From contig NC_061061.1 of the NCBI RefSeq assembly GCF_021917145.1, positions 9,743,390 to 9,807,389 on the forward strand: a stretch of DNA of 64,000 bases, read 5' to 3'. How positions within the stretch are numbered: position 1 is the first letter of the stretch; each line of letters begins with the position of its first letter. The notes under the pieces were generated by a model. It was not told the origin of the DNA. It ran no database searches and saw nothing but the letters and a program-made list of their open reading frames with translations. This document shows positions 1 to 11,728 of the stretch, piece after piece. This DNA is from Hypomesus transpacificus. Its lineage: Eukaryota > Chordata > Actinopteri > Osmeriformes > Osmeridae. A program made the translations under genes and the position numbers.

Positions 1-587
1 AGGGAAGAATGGAGCGCGAGGTCGACAGGCGGATCGGTGCGGCGTCCGCAGTGATGCGGGCTCTGCATCGGTCCGTCGTGGTGAAGAAGGAGCTGAGTCG
101 AAAGGCGAAGCTCTCTATTTACCAGTCGATCTACGTTCCTACCCTCACCTATGGTCACGAACTATGGGTAGTGACCGAAAGAACGAGATCGCGAATACAA
201 GCGGCCGAAATGAGCTTTCTCCGTAGGGTGTCCGGGCTCTCCCTTAGAGATAGGGTGAGAAGCTCGGTCATCCGGGAGGGGCTCAGAGTAGAACCGCTGC
301 TCCTCCGCGTCGAGAGGAGCCAGCTGAGGTGGCTCGGGCATCTGATTAGGATGCCTCCTGGACGCCTCCCTGGTGAGGTGTTCCGGGCACGTCCCACTGG
401 GAAGAGGCCCCGGGGAAGACCCAGGACACGCTGGAGGGACTATGTCTCTCAGCTGGCCTGGGAACGCCTTGGGGTCCCCCAGGAAGAGCTGGCGGAAGTG
501 GCCGGGGGGAGGGAAGTCTGGGCCTCCCTGCTTAGGTCGCTGCCCCCGCGACCCGATCCCCGGACAAGCGGCAGATGACGACGACGC
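1..587 (+). mobile_element. 3' end of a non-LTR retrotransposon (LINE, Rex1/L2-like)
   Basis: An open frame of 189 codons (9-578) matches the C-terminal part of fish LINE reverse transcriptases. It begins in the region just after the RT core (YVPTLTYGHELWV) and ends in the basic tail (GKRPRGRPRTRWRDYV). The 5' part lies outside the window. The sequence ends in a short GACGAC repeat at about 577-586, which is how many LINEs of this group end. Directly after it comes MS4A copy A exon 2 on the opposite strand, cut in mid-exon, so the element inserted into or beside that exon. Rex1 versus L2 assignment is from memory of the protein style and is not certain. Confidence 0.85.
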
Positions 588-1018
588 TACTCCAAGACTC
601 AATTCACCAACAGCCATCACGATTCCAAACAAAAATGTCATGGCGCCAACCATGATTTGTACTGTCTGATGGCATAACAGACGGAGCAAAGACAGTCAGA
701 CAGTGACTAAATCACGTTCATAAGAGAAATGTGTAAACAGTGATGTAGCCATACACCCCTCTGTACTATGAAACATTCTTCACTTTCGCTCCGTTTTGAT
801 TACATATATTTATCTTACATACACTTTGTACAGTAAAGTCCTACCCCCAGAGCCTTTGAATGTCCCTCACGGAACCTCTCCATCACAGACGACACCACAG
901 GTCCTACCCTACCCGTACAGGTGGGGGGAGAGGCCCCCATCCCCAAGCCGTTCCCAGCAGGGTGAACATGGGTGATGACCACCACCCCATGAGTGGTTGT
1001 TGATACAGAGCTGGACAT
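588..1018 (-). pseudogene. MS4A-like copy A, truncated by the LINE
   Basis: Two exons of a membrane-spanning 4-domains subfamily A gene on the minus strand. Exon 1 is 845-1018: ATG at 1016-1018, 174 nt, starting MSSSVSTTTHGVVVITHVHP and ending in KALG before a GTAGGA donor. Exon 2 begins at 665 after a CATCAG acceptor and reads TVQIMVGAMTFLFGIVMAVG, the first membrane span. About 26 codons into exon 2, at about 588, the sequence changes into the LINE tail, so spans 2-4 are missing here. Any continuation would lie left of position 1. The rest of exon 1 is open and close to copies C and D. I call it a pseudogene because the break falls inside a membrane-span exon. Confidence 0.8.
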
Positions 1019-1621
1019 CTTTACAGTGGAGAGCAGGATGTTGTAAGGACGTGCTGGTCTTTCTGGTGTGGTCTGAGTTGGGTTGTTGGACTTCCTCCTT
1101 AGAAGCTGATAAAAGTTGATCATTTATCATTGATGGTCACATGACTGCTCATATAGTCTGTGAACTTTGTCCTCAACTTCAGGTGAAATTATTTATGTAG
1201 GCCTATCAGTGTTTCCTCTAAGATTTTTATTAGCAGTGGGGGCAGGTCTGTCCCCATGACGTTTTTTTGTAGGGTCCCCTGAAAGTCCATGTAACGTCCT
1301 CATAACATTTAGGGGACGTTCAGGGGACGTTCCCTTGCGACGTCCTGATAACTTTCGCATTCCAAATGCAGAATCAATTTCTCAACCTTAATTTATAGTC
1401 ACATTTATGCATTTAATGGATATTTTTTGTACACAAAGTATAAAATGCATATTAGCCTAGTGCAAAACTAAACTGAATGTGTTCACTTAAACTCAACAAT
1501 GATAAAGAAATCATTAAAGATATCAATAAAGAACTGACCGGCCCCTCGCTTCGCGTAAATCACAGAAAGGTTAACTTATGATCCAGTCCGATCAATTCGC
1601 AAACGTTTCTCAATTATGGTG
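1019..1621. other. Upstream flank of MS4A copy A; hAT-like terminus
   Basis: From 1019 to about 1205 the sequence is the 5' UTR and promoter flank of copy A. It matches, in inverted orientation, the flank just upstream of copy B (about 6095-6281), including the stretch around GATCAACTTTTATCAGC. At 1206 a CAGTGTTTCC motif begins, a typical hAT-type terminus, but I did not find its partner. The remainder to 1621 is AT-rich with no gene. Confidence 0.5.
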
Positions 1622-1630
1622 TCAGTTATT

Positions 1631-2482
1631 TAGCCTGGCTGCCAGCCCAACTTCTCCCCGCCCCCAAAAAAATTTGGTCGGGAAGTTGGGTCTGGAGGGT
1701 CTCGTATTGGGGACCAACTACAGAAAACCAGAATCTGGGCGAACCAATGAAATTGCCAGGGCGGGCTTTATACGATGATGGACAGATGATCAGTAACGTA
1801 ATCACCCACGACACAAAAGAGCGCTTAAGTTGAATTCATTTTGAACAAACATGGCTACCGCTGGAGATCTGGGATGTTATGATTCTGCCATCGAGCCTGT
1901 TTTAGAAGACATCGACAGCGCATTAATTTTGGAACAGACCAGAGGAACAGAGACGCAATCAAGGCATTTGTCGATGGAAAACATGTTTTTGCCGTCCTTC
2001 CTACGGGATTCGGTAAAAGTTTAATTTATCAGCTGGCCCCGATGGTTGCGAAGAAGATGGGACACAATGAAAACCCAGTGGCCATTGTGGTTTCTCCTTT
2101 TCTTTTGTGGAGTTGTAATGCTAAACGGAGAACTTGTTCGTATATGCATTGCCCTTTATTGTTTCGCTCAAAAAGGTTGACCGTGTGAACAAGTACTCTC
2201 CCTACCCTTAAATTAATTTTACAACACCGGCAAAAATCGTTTGTATTCATTCTTCAAGCATACTTCAAGTCTGCTTGTAGTTTAGTTCTGTTGACAACAA
2301 CTATGCGGTGCTTAACATACGTCACATACTCTGTTGCTCTGATTGGTTGTAGATCTATCCAATTGAGCGAAGAGGCATTTGTTTTCCAGGCTCGTTTGAA
2401 ACACGCCTCGTAGTCAAAGCCCAACGGAGAGTTCTCAGACTCATATTCTGACTAGAATTATGAGTATGACAACGTCAGGCTA
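1631..2482 (+). mobile_element. 852-bp DNA-transposon-like element carrying a RecQ-like helicase 5' fragment
   Basis: The element is flanked by a perfect 9-bp direct repeat, TCAGTTATT (1622-1630 and 2483-2491). It starts TAGCCTG and ends CAGGCTA, a perfect 7-bp inverted terminus. Inside, an ATG at 1852 opens MATAGDLGCYDSA. Further on, in a shifted frame (about 1950-2105), comes DAIKAFVDGKHVFAVLPTGF followed by GKSLIYQLAP, which is helicase motif I (Walker A, TGFGKS) in a RecQ/DEAD setting. The helicase core after motif I is absent. I infer a deletion derivative of a larger helicase-bearing element, or a captured gene start. The superfamily is unknown to me: 8-9-bp duplications occur in hAT, P, Mutator, Merlin and Zisupton. 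Confidence 0.65.
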
Positions 2483-2491
2483 TCAGTTATT

Positions 2492-3262
2492 CTCCCCGGC
2501 CCAATAAACATTTTAACAATAGTCAGTTTTAACAACAGTCTTGCCTCATTTGCCTTTTGCTGAATGAAACGAATCTCGTTTTTATTAAGTAATATTGTCT
2601 GGGTAATATGTTGTCAAAGATTCTATAGCCCACCCACACATTGTGATCGTTTGCCATCCTGTTGTGTTGCGTTGAGTGTTGAGTAATTGCGGAAGTGGCT
2701 GCAGGAAGCGGCAGGAACGCAAAGAGCAGGATGAAAGGGTGGCAAAGCTGGCAAACTTATCTTCATTTGGATTTGTGGCGAGGTGTTCAAGAGGACGCTA
2801 CGTCTGACCCCCAGCCTAACAGCAATGAGTGAAACTCAGCCAGCAGGGTAGGCTAATGTTTATGCTACCTACGGCAAAGCCGAGGTTTGATATTTCCCGG
2901 CATGACCGAATGGTCGAGGTTAGTAAGTAGTTTATTATATGGCATTTTTAGCTTATTTTCATTTAGTAAACTAAAATAAATGGTACCTCTAGGCTAATTG
3001 TAGCTAGCTCTCAAGTCTTCTCGCGGTGTGTTTCATGTGTAGCCTAGCAACTCAATAATTTTGATAGAAAGCGGACAACATGGTTCTGCTAAAATTGCTT
3101 TAATTTCAACACAAAATAACAACACAAGTGATTCAAAGAGTCTTGTCTTCTATGGAGGATTATAGGGGCTAAAACTAAATAAATAAATACTTGGATAAAT
3201 AAATAATTATATAACACAAAGCTTAAATAAATGACACAAAATATATAAATGTTACATGTATT

Positions 3263-3318
<56 letters not shown>

Positions 3319-3489
3319 GTTTACATTTATTCATTTACACTTACATTTATTTATTTATGCTTACATTTATTTATTTATTTATACTTACATTTATGTATTT
3401 ATACTTACATTTATCCACGGTGAAACTTCCTGCAGCAAAATAAATCTGTCGTCCCCCCGTCTTTTATGTCGTCCCCCCGTCTTCTACTT
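2492..3489. repeat. Gene-free stretch with (TA)n and TTTATTTA-rich repeats
   Basis: No coding exon seen. There is a (TA)n microsatellite at 3268-3316, then about 100 bases of imperfect TTACATTTATTTATTTATA-type tandem repeats (about 3318-3418). The 2492-3260 part is anonymous AT-rich sequence. Confidence 0.7.
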
Positions 3490-3695
3490 TTATGTCACAG
3501 CTCATCCCGTCAGTTTTAAAATGGAGAGTTACTGCTTCCCGAAAGCAGTCAAGCTGTTATGGGTCAAAGATAAAGTTATAAAATGGGTTCAGGGTGCGAT
3601 TACCATTCGCACTTCCCAAACCCAACCCTGTGACCCCTCCCCACCCAGCCACTCACCAGGGATGCTGTAGAGCTGGCGCCTGTTGTCATGCTGCT

Positions 3696-4992
3696 CAGTG
3701 CCGCTGCTAGCTTTTTTGGTGCCCTAAGCATAATTCCTTTATGATGCCCCCCCTCCCCCCCGAAAAAAAACGATTGTTTTTGCCAGTTTCACTTTTTATT
3801 ACTATACATATACCTCAATACCAATAGCCTAACACAACAGCAGCATCACAATGTAACACCTATTCAGGTTCTCTGCTGTGTATCTGTCCATAAACAGCTA
3901 GTTGAGGGTGGTTGATCAGGGCTTGGCAGGGACGGACTGGGAGTAATAATAGGCCCTGGACTTTGATCCAGACCGGCCCACCAGAACCGGCCCCCGTATA
4001 CGCCACCACTGCTGCCCTGCCAATGCATCCACATTCTGTGTTTGATGTGATGCTAGTTATGGAGTTCCCGACTTAATGCGAGCGCGCAACACGCGCAAGC
4101 GAATTTTTTGAAAATAGTTTTTTGAGCTTCATGTAAAATAAACCGCAGTTTTTCAAGCTTCATGTAAAATAACCCGCCGTTTTTCAATTGGTAAAACCTT
4201 GTCTAGTAAAGTTGATGCATTTTTCAGCCCCACCCTTACATTTCTTAGCCTGGTTTTCCAAAACATTTACAACTGAAAGCATTCAGCCAAGGAGCCCTCC
4301 ACCTTTATTACTCATTTTAAAACTATTTGATAAATTTAATATAAAAACATCATAGAATGTAAAGTAAAGTAACAGCTAGCTGGCGTCAGTTTTACTTGTA
4401 AAATGCATAGATAATGTTTAACAGTAAAATCTCAATTTAGCTTGCACCTAACATATTTGAGTGTGCTAATATTAGCAATAATGTCAGCTAGTTCGAGGTT
4501 ATGCATATAGGCTAACCATTAAATTAGCAGCACATTTCCCATATTTAACAATGATTAAACATGGACTTACCTGAAAGTGATGCATGGGCATCATCTCGCA
4601 GTTTCTTTCTCTTTCTTTTTTCTGCCCCTGACTCCTCTTGTCTTTTTTAGGCAATTTTCGAACAATTGACCTAGCCTACTGTCAAAGTTCGTCAGGCCAC
4701 TGATAGGAAAGGGCACCCACGGAGAGCTTGGGAAGTTGAGTACGTGTTTGTTTTTTTTTGGGGGGGGGGGGCACCATCGTAACTCTTTTTGAGTAATTTA
4801 ATATATCTCTTGTTCTGCCTATTTTGTGATATACATGCCTAACAGGTGGCTAATATTTCTATACTGAAATAATATTGGCATTATAATTATTATAACTATG
4901 ATGATTGTTCAGTTGGCAATTTTTGGGTGCCCCCTCAAGACTCGGTGCCCTACGCACAGCGCGTAGTGCGCGTTATGGGAGCGGCGGCACTG
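3696..4992. mobile_element. Non-autonomous hAT-like element inside the gatad2b duplicate
   Basis: About 1.3 kb with inverted termini: left CAGTGCCGCTGCTAGC, right (reverse complement) CAGTGCCGCCGCTCCC. The flanks are ATGCTGCT on the left and CTGCTGCT on the right, consistent with an 8-bp duplication with one mismatch. The parental gatad2b sequence at 32630-32640 is uninterrupted CTG repeats, so this is an insertion. No transposase frame is visible. Internal sequence is AT-rich with a G-run at 4761-4771. Confidence 0.75.
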
Positions 4993-5186
4993 CTGCTGCT
5001 GTGCCCGGCTGTGCCCGCTGGTGCCCCCGTTATTTAGAAACATGTATTACCAGTAGCAGCTCAAAACCATATAATTTACAGGTTTTCTTCATAAAGTAAT
5101 ACAATTCATATTGAGTAGAATTAAGTTCAAATTTCTCAAGTGGCCCTTCAGGAAAATGAAGGGCCCACCCCTGATGTAGATGAACT

Positions 5187-5553
<367 letters not shown>

Positions 5554-5586
5554 TTACATACAGAAAACCAGACACTTGATTTAGAG

Positions 5587-5745
5587 CAGGGGTGTTCAAC
5601 CCTGGTCCTTGGGGTCTGCTGTCCTGTTTGTTTTAAATGTTTCCCTGCTCAAACACACCTGATTCAAATTAATGTGTCGTTATCAGGCTTCCACAGAGCT
5701 TCATACCAACACATTAATTTGAATCAGGTGTGTTGGAGCAGGGAT
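5587..5745. mobile_element. hAT-type MITE copy (shared with gatad2b intron), 3' side shortened
   Basis: Starts CAGGGGTGTTCAACCCTGGT after ATTTAGAG (5579-5586). It is the duplicate of the palindromic MITE at 34195-34402 and is inverted-repeat over most of its length, but it lacks the terminal part of the right arm. Confidence 0.7.
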
Positions 5746-6281
5746 TTACTTAGTGCACAATAAAGTTCATATTGTTCCAACTGATTTAGTTTTTCAAATA
5801 TACATTACCCTAAAGCACAGATAGCATCAAACCGAGAAAACGAGTTTGCTACGATCCAGGAGGAGAAAACACTACCAACAGGCGAGGAAGCCTCCAAAAG
5901 ATGCCTTGGCAAAGTGACTTGCCTGCTGGAAGCTCACGGCACAACCACTGAAAGACACAGAAGCACTGGATTAAGTGCCACAAAAAATATTTGTTTTACA
6001 TTTGTACTTTGCAATTTTGTTCAGGTTCATTTCATTTGTAACATTTATATGCATTCACATGGTGCGGCATGCAATACACTGCAATCAGACAACATAGGCC
6101 TACATAAATGATATCACCAGAAGTTGAGAGCAAAGTTCACAGACTATATGAGCAGTCATGTGAACATCAATGATAAATGATCAACTTTTATCAGCTTCAA
6201 ACGAGGAAGTCCAACAACCCAACTCAGACCACACCAGAAAGACCAGCTCGTCCTTACAACAACCGACTCTCCACTGTAAAG

Positions 6282-7450
6282 ATGTCTAGCTCTGTATCAA
6301 CAACCACTGTCATCACCCATGTCCACCCTAATGAGAACGGCTTGGGGATGGGGGCCTATCCTCCCACCTGTATGGGTCGGGTAGGACCTGTGGTGTCGTC
6401 TGTGATGGAGAAGTTCCGTGAGGGACATCCTAAGGCTCTGGGGGTAGGACTTTATTGTACAAAGTGTATGTAAGATAAATATATGTAATCAAAACAAAGC
6501 GATAGTGAAGAATGTTTCATAGTACAGAGGGGTGTATGGTTACATCATTGTGTACACATTTATCTTATGCTCTGTTAAATAGTCACTGTCTGACTGTTTT
6601 TGCTCTGTTTTGCCTTCAGACAGTACAAATCATGGTTGGCGCCATTACATTTTTGATTGGAATCGTGATGGCTGTTGGTGAGTTGAGTTTTGGAGGAGCA
6701 AGTGGTATATTCGTCTGGGGCAGCATCATTGTAAGTGCACTTATTCCTTTTGTTCCTTTTTGGTCGTCATTGTGCAGTACTAGTGTGGATTTCAGTTCAC
6801 TTTTAAAGTTCTGTTGTGTCACCGTTGAAACAATGAATTGAACTTAAATGAATTGCGCGCATCATTCTTTTTTGGGGACGCAAGACTCCACCTTCCTTTC
6901 CTCCACCCACTACTACACCCACGCAGCAGCACACACAAATTGGGCCACGTCCGATAAGGCATCTTTAGAAGACGCACGGATGCGCCATACTCACCCCGGT
7001 TGGTGTATGATCAGTGCTGCTGCCGCCCTCCACTATCCCCTTCTCCCCCTTGCTGTCTGTCTGTTCTATCCTGCTGGGGGATTATATTTCTATTGGTCTA
7101 GTGCCTCCCTTAGATCATACACCCCACCAAAGTCAAACCTACATGTCCATGTCATGTAAAAATAAATGCTCAAATCTAATACGTGACTGTCTTAACTGAA
7201 ATGTCTATTTTTTTTTGTGCATCATAGAGTGTACTTGAGTATAAAGTTCATAGTGTTGCATAACAAATCTAATTGATTTAAATTTACATCAACTTTGTGT
7301 GTACAGGAAACTACTACTGAGCTAAATATATTTTTCTCTCTCAGTACATAATTGCTGGCTCTCTCACCATTGCAGCTGAAAAATCCTTGAACAAGTGCCT
7401 GGTTAGTAATGTTGAGCTTCCTTAATGTCCAGTCTAGTGTTTAGGAGTAT

Positions 7451-7488
<38 letters not shown>

Positions 7489-7675
7489 TTTAAAGTAAGA
7501 AATCCTTTAACCCTGCTTTTTATCTCTCCCTCAGGTGAAGGCTTCGTTGGGAATGAACGTTGTTGCCACAGTGACTTCAGGCCTAGGCACCGTTTTCTAC
7601 TCTTTAGATGCTGCTGGTGTATCTCACTATTGTTACTTTTACCATGACATTGACTACGGACTATGTATGGTATGA

Positions 7676-7709
<34 letters not shown>

Positions 7710-8370
7710 CTTTTTTAATTTGAGATATTTATGGAATTTAAGTAACAGTATGTATACTGATAACAATTAAAATGGTCAATTAAAGGTCTAGTGTTGTAAG
7801 TAGTAAGACCTCTCAGTCACTTCAGTCAAACAAGTGTAGCTGACCCAGGGTCATGCTATCATAAAAGTCTGCCTAATTGCTGTGGGCTATTAGTTGACAA
7901 TAGTAGATAGCTACTACAGAAACAGTATCCGGAGTGAAAATCTTCACAAAATGTTTCAATTTTGTGTCTTCACAGGCGCAACATCAGGGAATGTCTGGCG
8001 TCAACTTACTTTTCTCTTTGCTGGAGATGACGGTCACCATCAGTGTCTCAGCATTTGCCTGCAAAGCTGTCTGTCATCCCCCCCCTGAAGTAGGCGGAAG
8101 CATTGAAAACAATGTGGGATTGGTCAAAATGCCGTCCAGTGCTGACAGCTGGTTGGCCACTGCAGGGGACGGTGAAACAAGATGCACCTTAACAATGACA
8201 TTTCTTAATTTGTCTTGTAGCAGGTGTTCATCGTTGGCAGTCACTTACCTCAAGGTGGCCCTGTACCTTCACAGACAACATTCAACATCCCACCAAATAG
8301 CTATGAGATAGGAAGTCTAACACTGCTTTTCCCCCATTTCTACACCAGGGGTCTCTGCATCAAAACCTAA
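6282..8370 (+). CDS. MS4A-like four-span membrane protein, copy B
   Basis: Exons by splice signals and frame: 6282-6443, 6620-6730, 7345-7401, 7535-7669, 7976-8089, and 8221 onward. The product is about 242 residues if the last exon is read to the TAA at 8368-8370. Exon 1 encodes the cytoplasmic N-terminus up to KALG. Exon 2 starts with the family signature TVQIMVGAITFLIGIVMAVG (span 1). Spans 2 to 4 follow in exons 2-3 (YIIAGSLTIAAEKSLNKCL), 4 (SLGMNVVATVTSGLGTVFYS) and 5 (LLFSLLEMTVTISVSAFACK). MS4A proteins are plasma or endomembrane proteins of immune and sensory cells; a specific role here cannot be read. The exon 6 donor seen in copy D (GAG|GTGGGA) is GAG|ATAGGA here, so the original last exon (about 8514-8595) is probably skipped and the tail replaced by read-through sequence. 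Two AATAAA signals lie at 8813 and 8829. Confidence 0.82.
7452..7706. repeat. (TA)n microsatellites flanking MS4A copy B exon 4
   Basis: TA runs at about 7453-7486 in intron 3 and about 7679-7706 in intron 4, the second beginning some ten bases after the exon 4 donor. Copies C and D have at most short TA tracts at the same places, so these expanded in copy B. Confidence 0.8.
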
Positions 8371-8839
8371 GTTACAAAGGGGATGCAGACAATACTAACC
8401 AAAACCCCAAAATGCTTCCTCTCAGAAATAAAAATTAATGTTCAACTTCATAAGAATCAATAGGTTATTCTTGATAAATTATGTCTTCTCATATCTTCTT
8501 TTGTTGCTACAGACTTTGAGGACCCCAACAAGAGCAGAAGAGGGATTGCCTGCCTACGACAACAACAGACCCCCCAGTATAGTCCGGCTATGATTCCTTG
8601 AGGCTCTTAACCGTGGCTGCTAGCTTGGCTTCTAGGTTCTCTTTCCACTGGTTAGAGGGAAATTATACTGACTGTATGATGCTTTACCCTGTCATTTTTT
8701 CTCTCTCTCCTTGTAGTTGAAACTCTGGCAATTATCCTACCAAAATTAGCTTAGCATAAATGAATGATGTAACTATTATTGTGTGGAATTTAAATCAATT
8801 ACAGACTTTGTGAATAAAAGTTGTGTCAAATAAAACTAC

Positions 8840-9555
8840 AGCTCTGGAAAAAGTTAAAAGATCACTGTACCTTTTTCTTTCCCTTTAAAAAAAAGTTGAG
8901 AAGCACAATGTTGTATATGGTAATTTGATAGGTTTGACAGCTATATATTTAGAATAAAAATACTTAAGTGTTTTGTATTTTGTCATAAAAAAAACTGTAA
9001 AATACTTTGTGTTAAGTGTACATGATGACATTGTAAAAAGTAGTGCACAGTGCCCGTCACGCAGTCGGTGAATACGATATCAGTGAAACACACACACACA
9101 GACTTCTGGGACCATAGATAATGTGCAGTTCCTATGCTGCACCCAGTGAAAGTTTTCGCAGTGGCTTTGATACTTTGAAATTCTCAAAAGTTCAATCTCC
9201 ACATCATCAAGTCACTTATGCACATCATAAAAGCATAATCTTTCATTATTTTTGACCAAATTGCCAATTCCCTGGGACATTCATGAAAATGATTATGTAG
9301 CCTACAATTATTTGCCGTTTCCTACATTATCAATTACTTATGTCCTGTTGATCAAAATGTATTGTAATAGCACTCCAACCATGAAAGGATTGACCATGGT
9401 GGCGGGAATTTGAAGTCATTTCCAAGACGGTACACACAGCTATGGTTGAAAAACCATGTGGCTTCCCAAACCTAATTCCAACACCACGCTTACCTGTGAT
9501 TACCCCTCTTATGACTCCCGTACCTGAAATATTTAACACACATACCCACAGGTGC
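8840..9555. other. Gap between MS4A copies B and C; nothing recognised
   Basis: AT-rich sequence after the copy B polyadenylation signals. I see no exon, no inverted termini and no convincing repeat other than a short CA run near 9090. Confidence 0.5.
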
Positions 9556-9725
9556 ACATTTACATTACATTTACATTTAGTCATTTAGTAGACGCTCTTA
9601 TCCAGAGCGACTTACAGAAAGTACAGGGACATTCCCCCGAGGCAAGTAGGGTGAAGTGCCAGGGACACAACGTCATTTTTGGAACGGCCGGGAATCGAAC
9701 CAGCAACCTGCTGATTGGCACATTT
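9556..9725 (-). mobile_element. tRNA-derived SINE, minus strand, 5' truncated
   Basis: Read on the minus strand, it carries a B-box-like GGTTGCTGGTTCGATTCC followed by the conserved body (ACGTTGTGTCCCTGGCACTT) and the tail AGTCGCTCTGGATAAGAGCG then TCTACTAAATG. It is the same family as the full copy at 41648-41831. The A-box part is missing, because the match ends near 9725. Confidence 0.75.
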
Positions 9726-9787
9726 GTTGTAATAGTCAACAACCACACAAACCTAACACGCACTCACGCTATACACATGTAACAGAC

Positions 9788-9902
9788 GTAGTCTTGCTCC
9801 ATCAGAGGTACACGGGCCAACGTTCGTCCCTCACTGGGATCGAACCTGCCACCTCTGACATCCCAAGCGCGACCACTACCAACTACGCCAAGGAAAAGCT
9901 AG
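9788..9902 (-). mobile_element. tRNA-like SINE head of a second type
   Basis: On the minus strand there is an A-box-like GCGTAGTTGGTAGTGGTC and, about 30 bases further, a B-box GGTTCGATCCC. The acceptor stem does not pair properly and the region continues into unrelated sequence, so this is a tRNA-derived repeat head, not a working tRNA gene. Confidence 0.5.
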
Positions 9903-9905
9903 CTA

Positions 9906-10280
9906 TTAGTTGACGTGAGTGGCCTGTTAAATACTTGAGGAGTTTAACCAAGCTACACTGGCTACACACACACAGAACAAGTCTAAATGGCCCACAGCAT
10001 GTATTATATTTGTTATCTGTTCAATACACTTAACCCCACTGAGATCTAGACATTTGTTACATGTAGTATATAGTGGACCCAAACTCAGCACAACATCTTT
10101 CATCAACCGAAGAACCGCACGTCCTTGGGTCCTGAGATGGACACCTGCAAAAGTAGAACTTTGCACAGTGCCCGGTTGCCGAGCTAATTATTTCCCCCCC
10201 AAAAACACTATAAACTTGCACAGACAGACAGACATCCCTTGCACAGAAATTCCCTGGGAAGACACACAATTCAAGAATTG
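9906..10280. other. Anonymous stretch replacing the 3' end of MS4A copy C
   Basis: No exon seen. Where copy C should have exons 5-7 on the minus strand, only the first dozen bases of exon 5 are recognisable (about 10240-10252). Left of that the sequence is unrelated, including a C-run near 10193 and a short ACAG repeat. Confidence 0.5.
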
Positions 10281-10602
10281 GTGTACACTTGACAAACATT
10301 TTGTGAAGATTTTCACAACAGATAAAATGTTACTCTCGTAGCTATGTACTTGACATTGTATTAGAAATCTTATGTCACCTACAGCTTTCAGGCAGAGTTA
10401 TTTGATGGCATGAATGGAATGACAGTTGTGCCCCAAATTCATTTATATATACATGTATACAATACAATTGCCAATCATAATACTGCTTATGCTAAAATAG
10501 TAATATTCCACAATTCAACCCTGTGTACAGCATTGTGGGTCAGCTACACTTGTTTGACTTCCATAAACATCTCAAAAAAGGAATAAATATATACGGTCAT
10601 AC

Positions 10603-11728
10603 CAAGTTCATCCGACATGCCCCATCGACATTGTAATCGTAACAATAAAATACAGCAACATCTACGGAGTACAGAAGGGTGCTTATGCCATCTGTCACTG
10701 TGGCAACAACCTTCATTCCCGATGAAGCCTTCACTTGAGGGAGAGAGAAAAAGCAGGGTTAAAGGATTTCTAACTTTAAATCTATAAAATATATAAGAAT
10801 ATGTATAAGATATTCCTAAACACTAGACTGGACATTAAGTAAGTTCAACATTACTAACCAGGAACTTGTTCAATGATTTTTCAGCTGCAATGGTGAGAGA
10901 GCCAGCAATTATGTACTGAGAGAGAAAAATAGATGTTAGCTTAGTAGTAGGTTTCCTGTACACACAAAGTTGATGTAAATTAAAATTGATTAGCTTTTTT
11001 ATGCAGTATACTATGAACTGTATACTCATGTACACTCTATGGTAAACTATACAAATAAGGACATTTAAGTCTTAAGCTGGAGAAACTGAGCTAGAGCTTA
11101 GCCATACCAAACAAAACTGCTTTAGTAGAGTAAAAGCTTTAAACATGGGGAACGTGGTTTCAATGGAGATACAACAAAATCTTTAAAGAAGTACTTGTTT
11201 GAAATCCAAACCAGTACTGTAAAATGACAACCAACAACAAAGGGAACAAATGGAGAATGTGCACTTACAATAATGCTGCCCCAGATGAATATACCAAATA
11301 ATACTGCACCACTCAATTTACCAACAGCCATCACGATTCCAAACAAAAATGTCATGGCGCCACCACTTTCTGATGGGAAAACAGAAAAAAGTAGCACAAT
11401 CACAGTCAGTGACTCTTTTTGTATCAAAACATGGTCATAAGAGAAATGTGTAAACAATGATGTAGCCATACACCTCGCTGTGCATTGAAACATGCTTCAT
11501 TATTGGTCCGTTTTGATATTTATCTTACATACACTTGGTACAATAAAGTCCTACCCCCAGAGCCTTTGGATGTCCCTCACGGAACCTCACCATCACAGAC
11601 GACACCACAGGTCCTACCCGACCCATACAGGTGGGGGGAGAGGCCCCCATCCCCAAGCCGTTCCCAGCAGGGTGAACATGGGTGATGACCACCACCCCAT
11701 GAGTGGTTGTTGATACAGAGCTGGACAT
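10603..11728 (-). pseudogene. MS4A-like copy C, disrupted
   Basis: Four exons remain on the minus strand: 11555-11728 (174 nt, start at 11726-11728), 11269-11369, 10859-10915 and 10603-10734. Exon 1 is intact. Exon 2 is 101 nt, not 111: ten bases covering the TVQIM signature are gone, which shifts the frame and brings a stop early in exon 2. The exon 4 acceptor reads CCTCAAG where copies B and D have CCTCAG|G, removing the normal site or one base of frame. Exon 5 is cut after about a dozen bases. Several independent lesions make a functional four-span product unlikely. Confidence 0.82.

Noticed and set aside
162..689. Long minus-strand frame of 175 codons across the LINE and MS4A exon 2
   Set aside because: It joins the reading of a real exon with the antisense of the LINE; only the MS4A part (588-665) is meaningful.
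9788..9902. A working tRNA gene on the minus strand
   Set aside because: A- and B-box motifs are present but the acceptor and anticodon stems do not pair; it looks like a SINE head.
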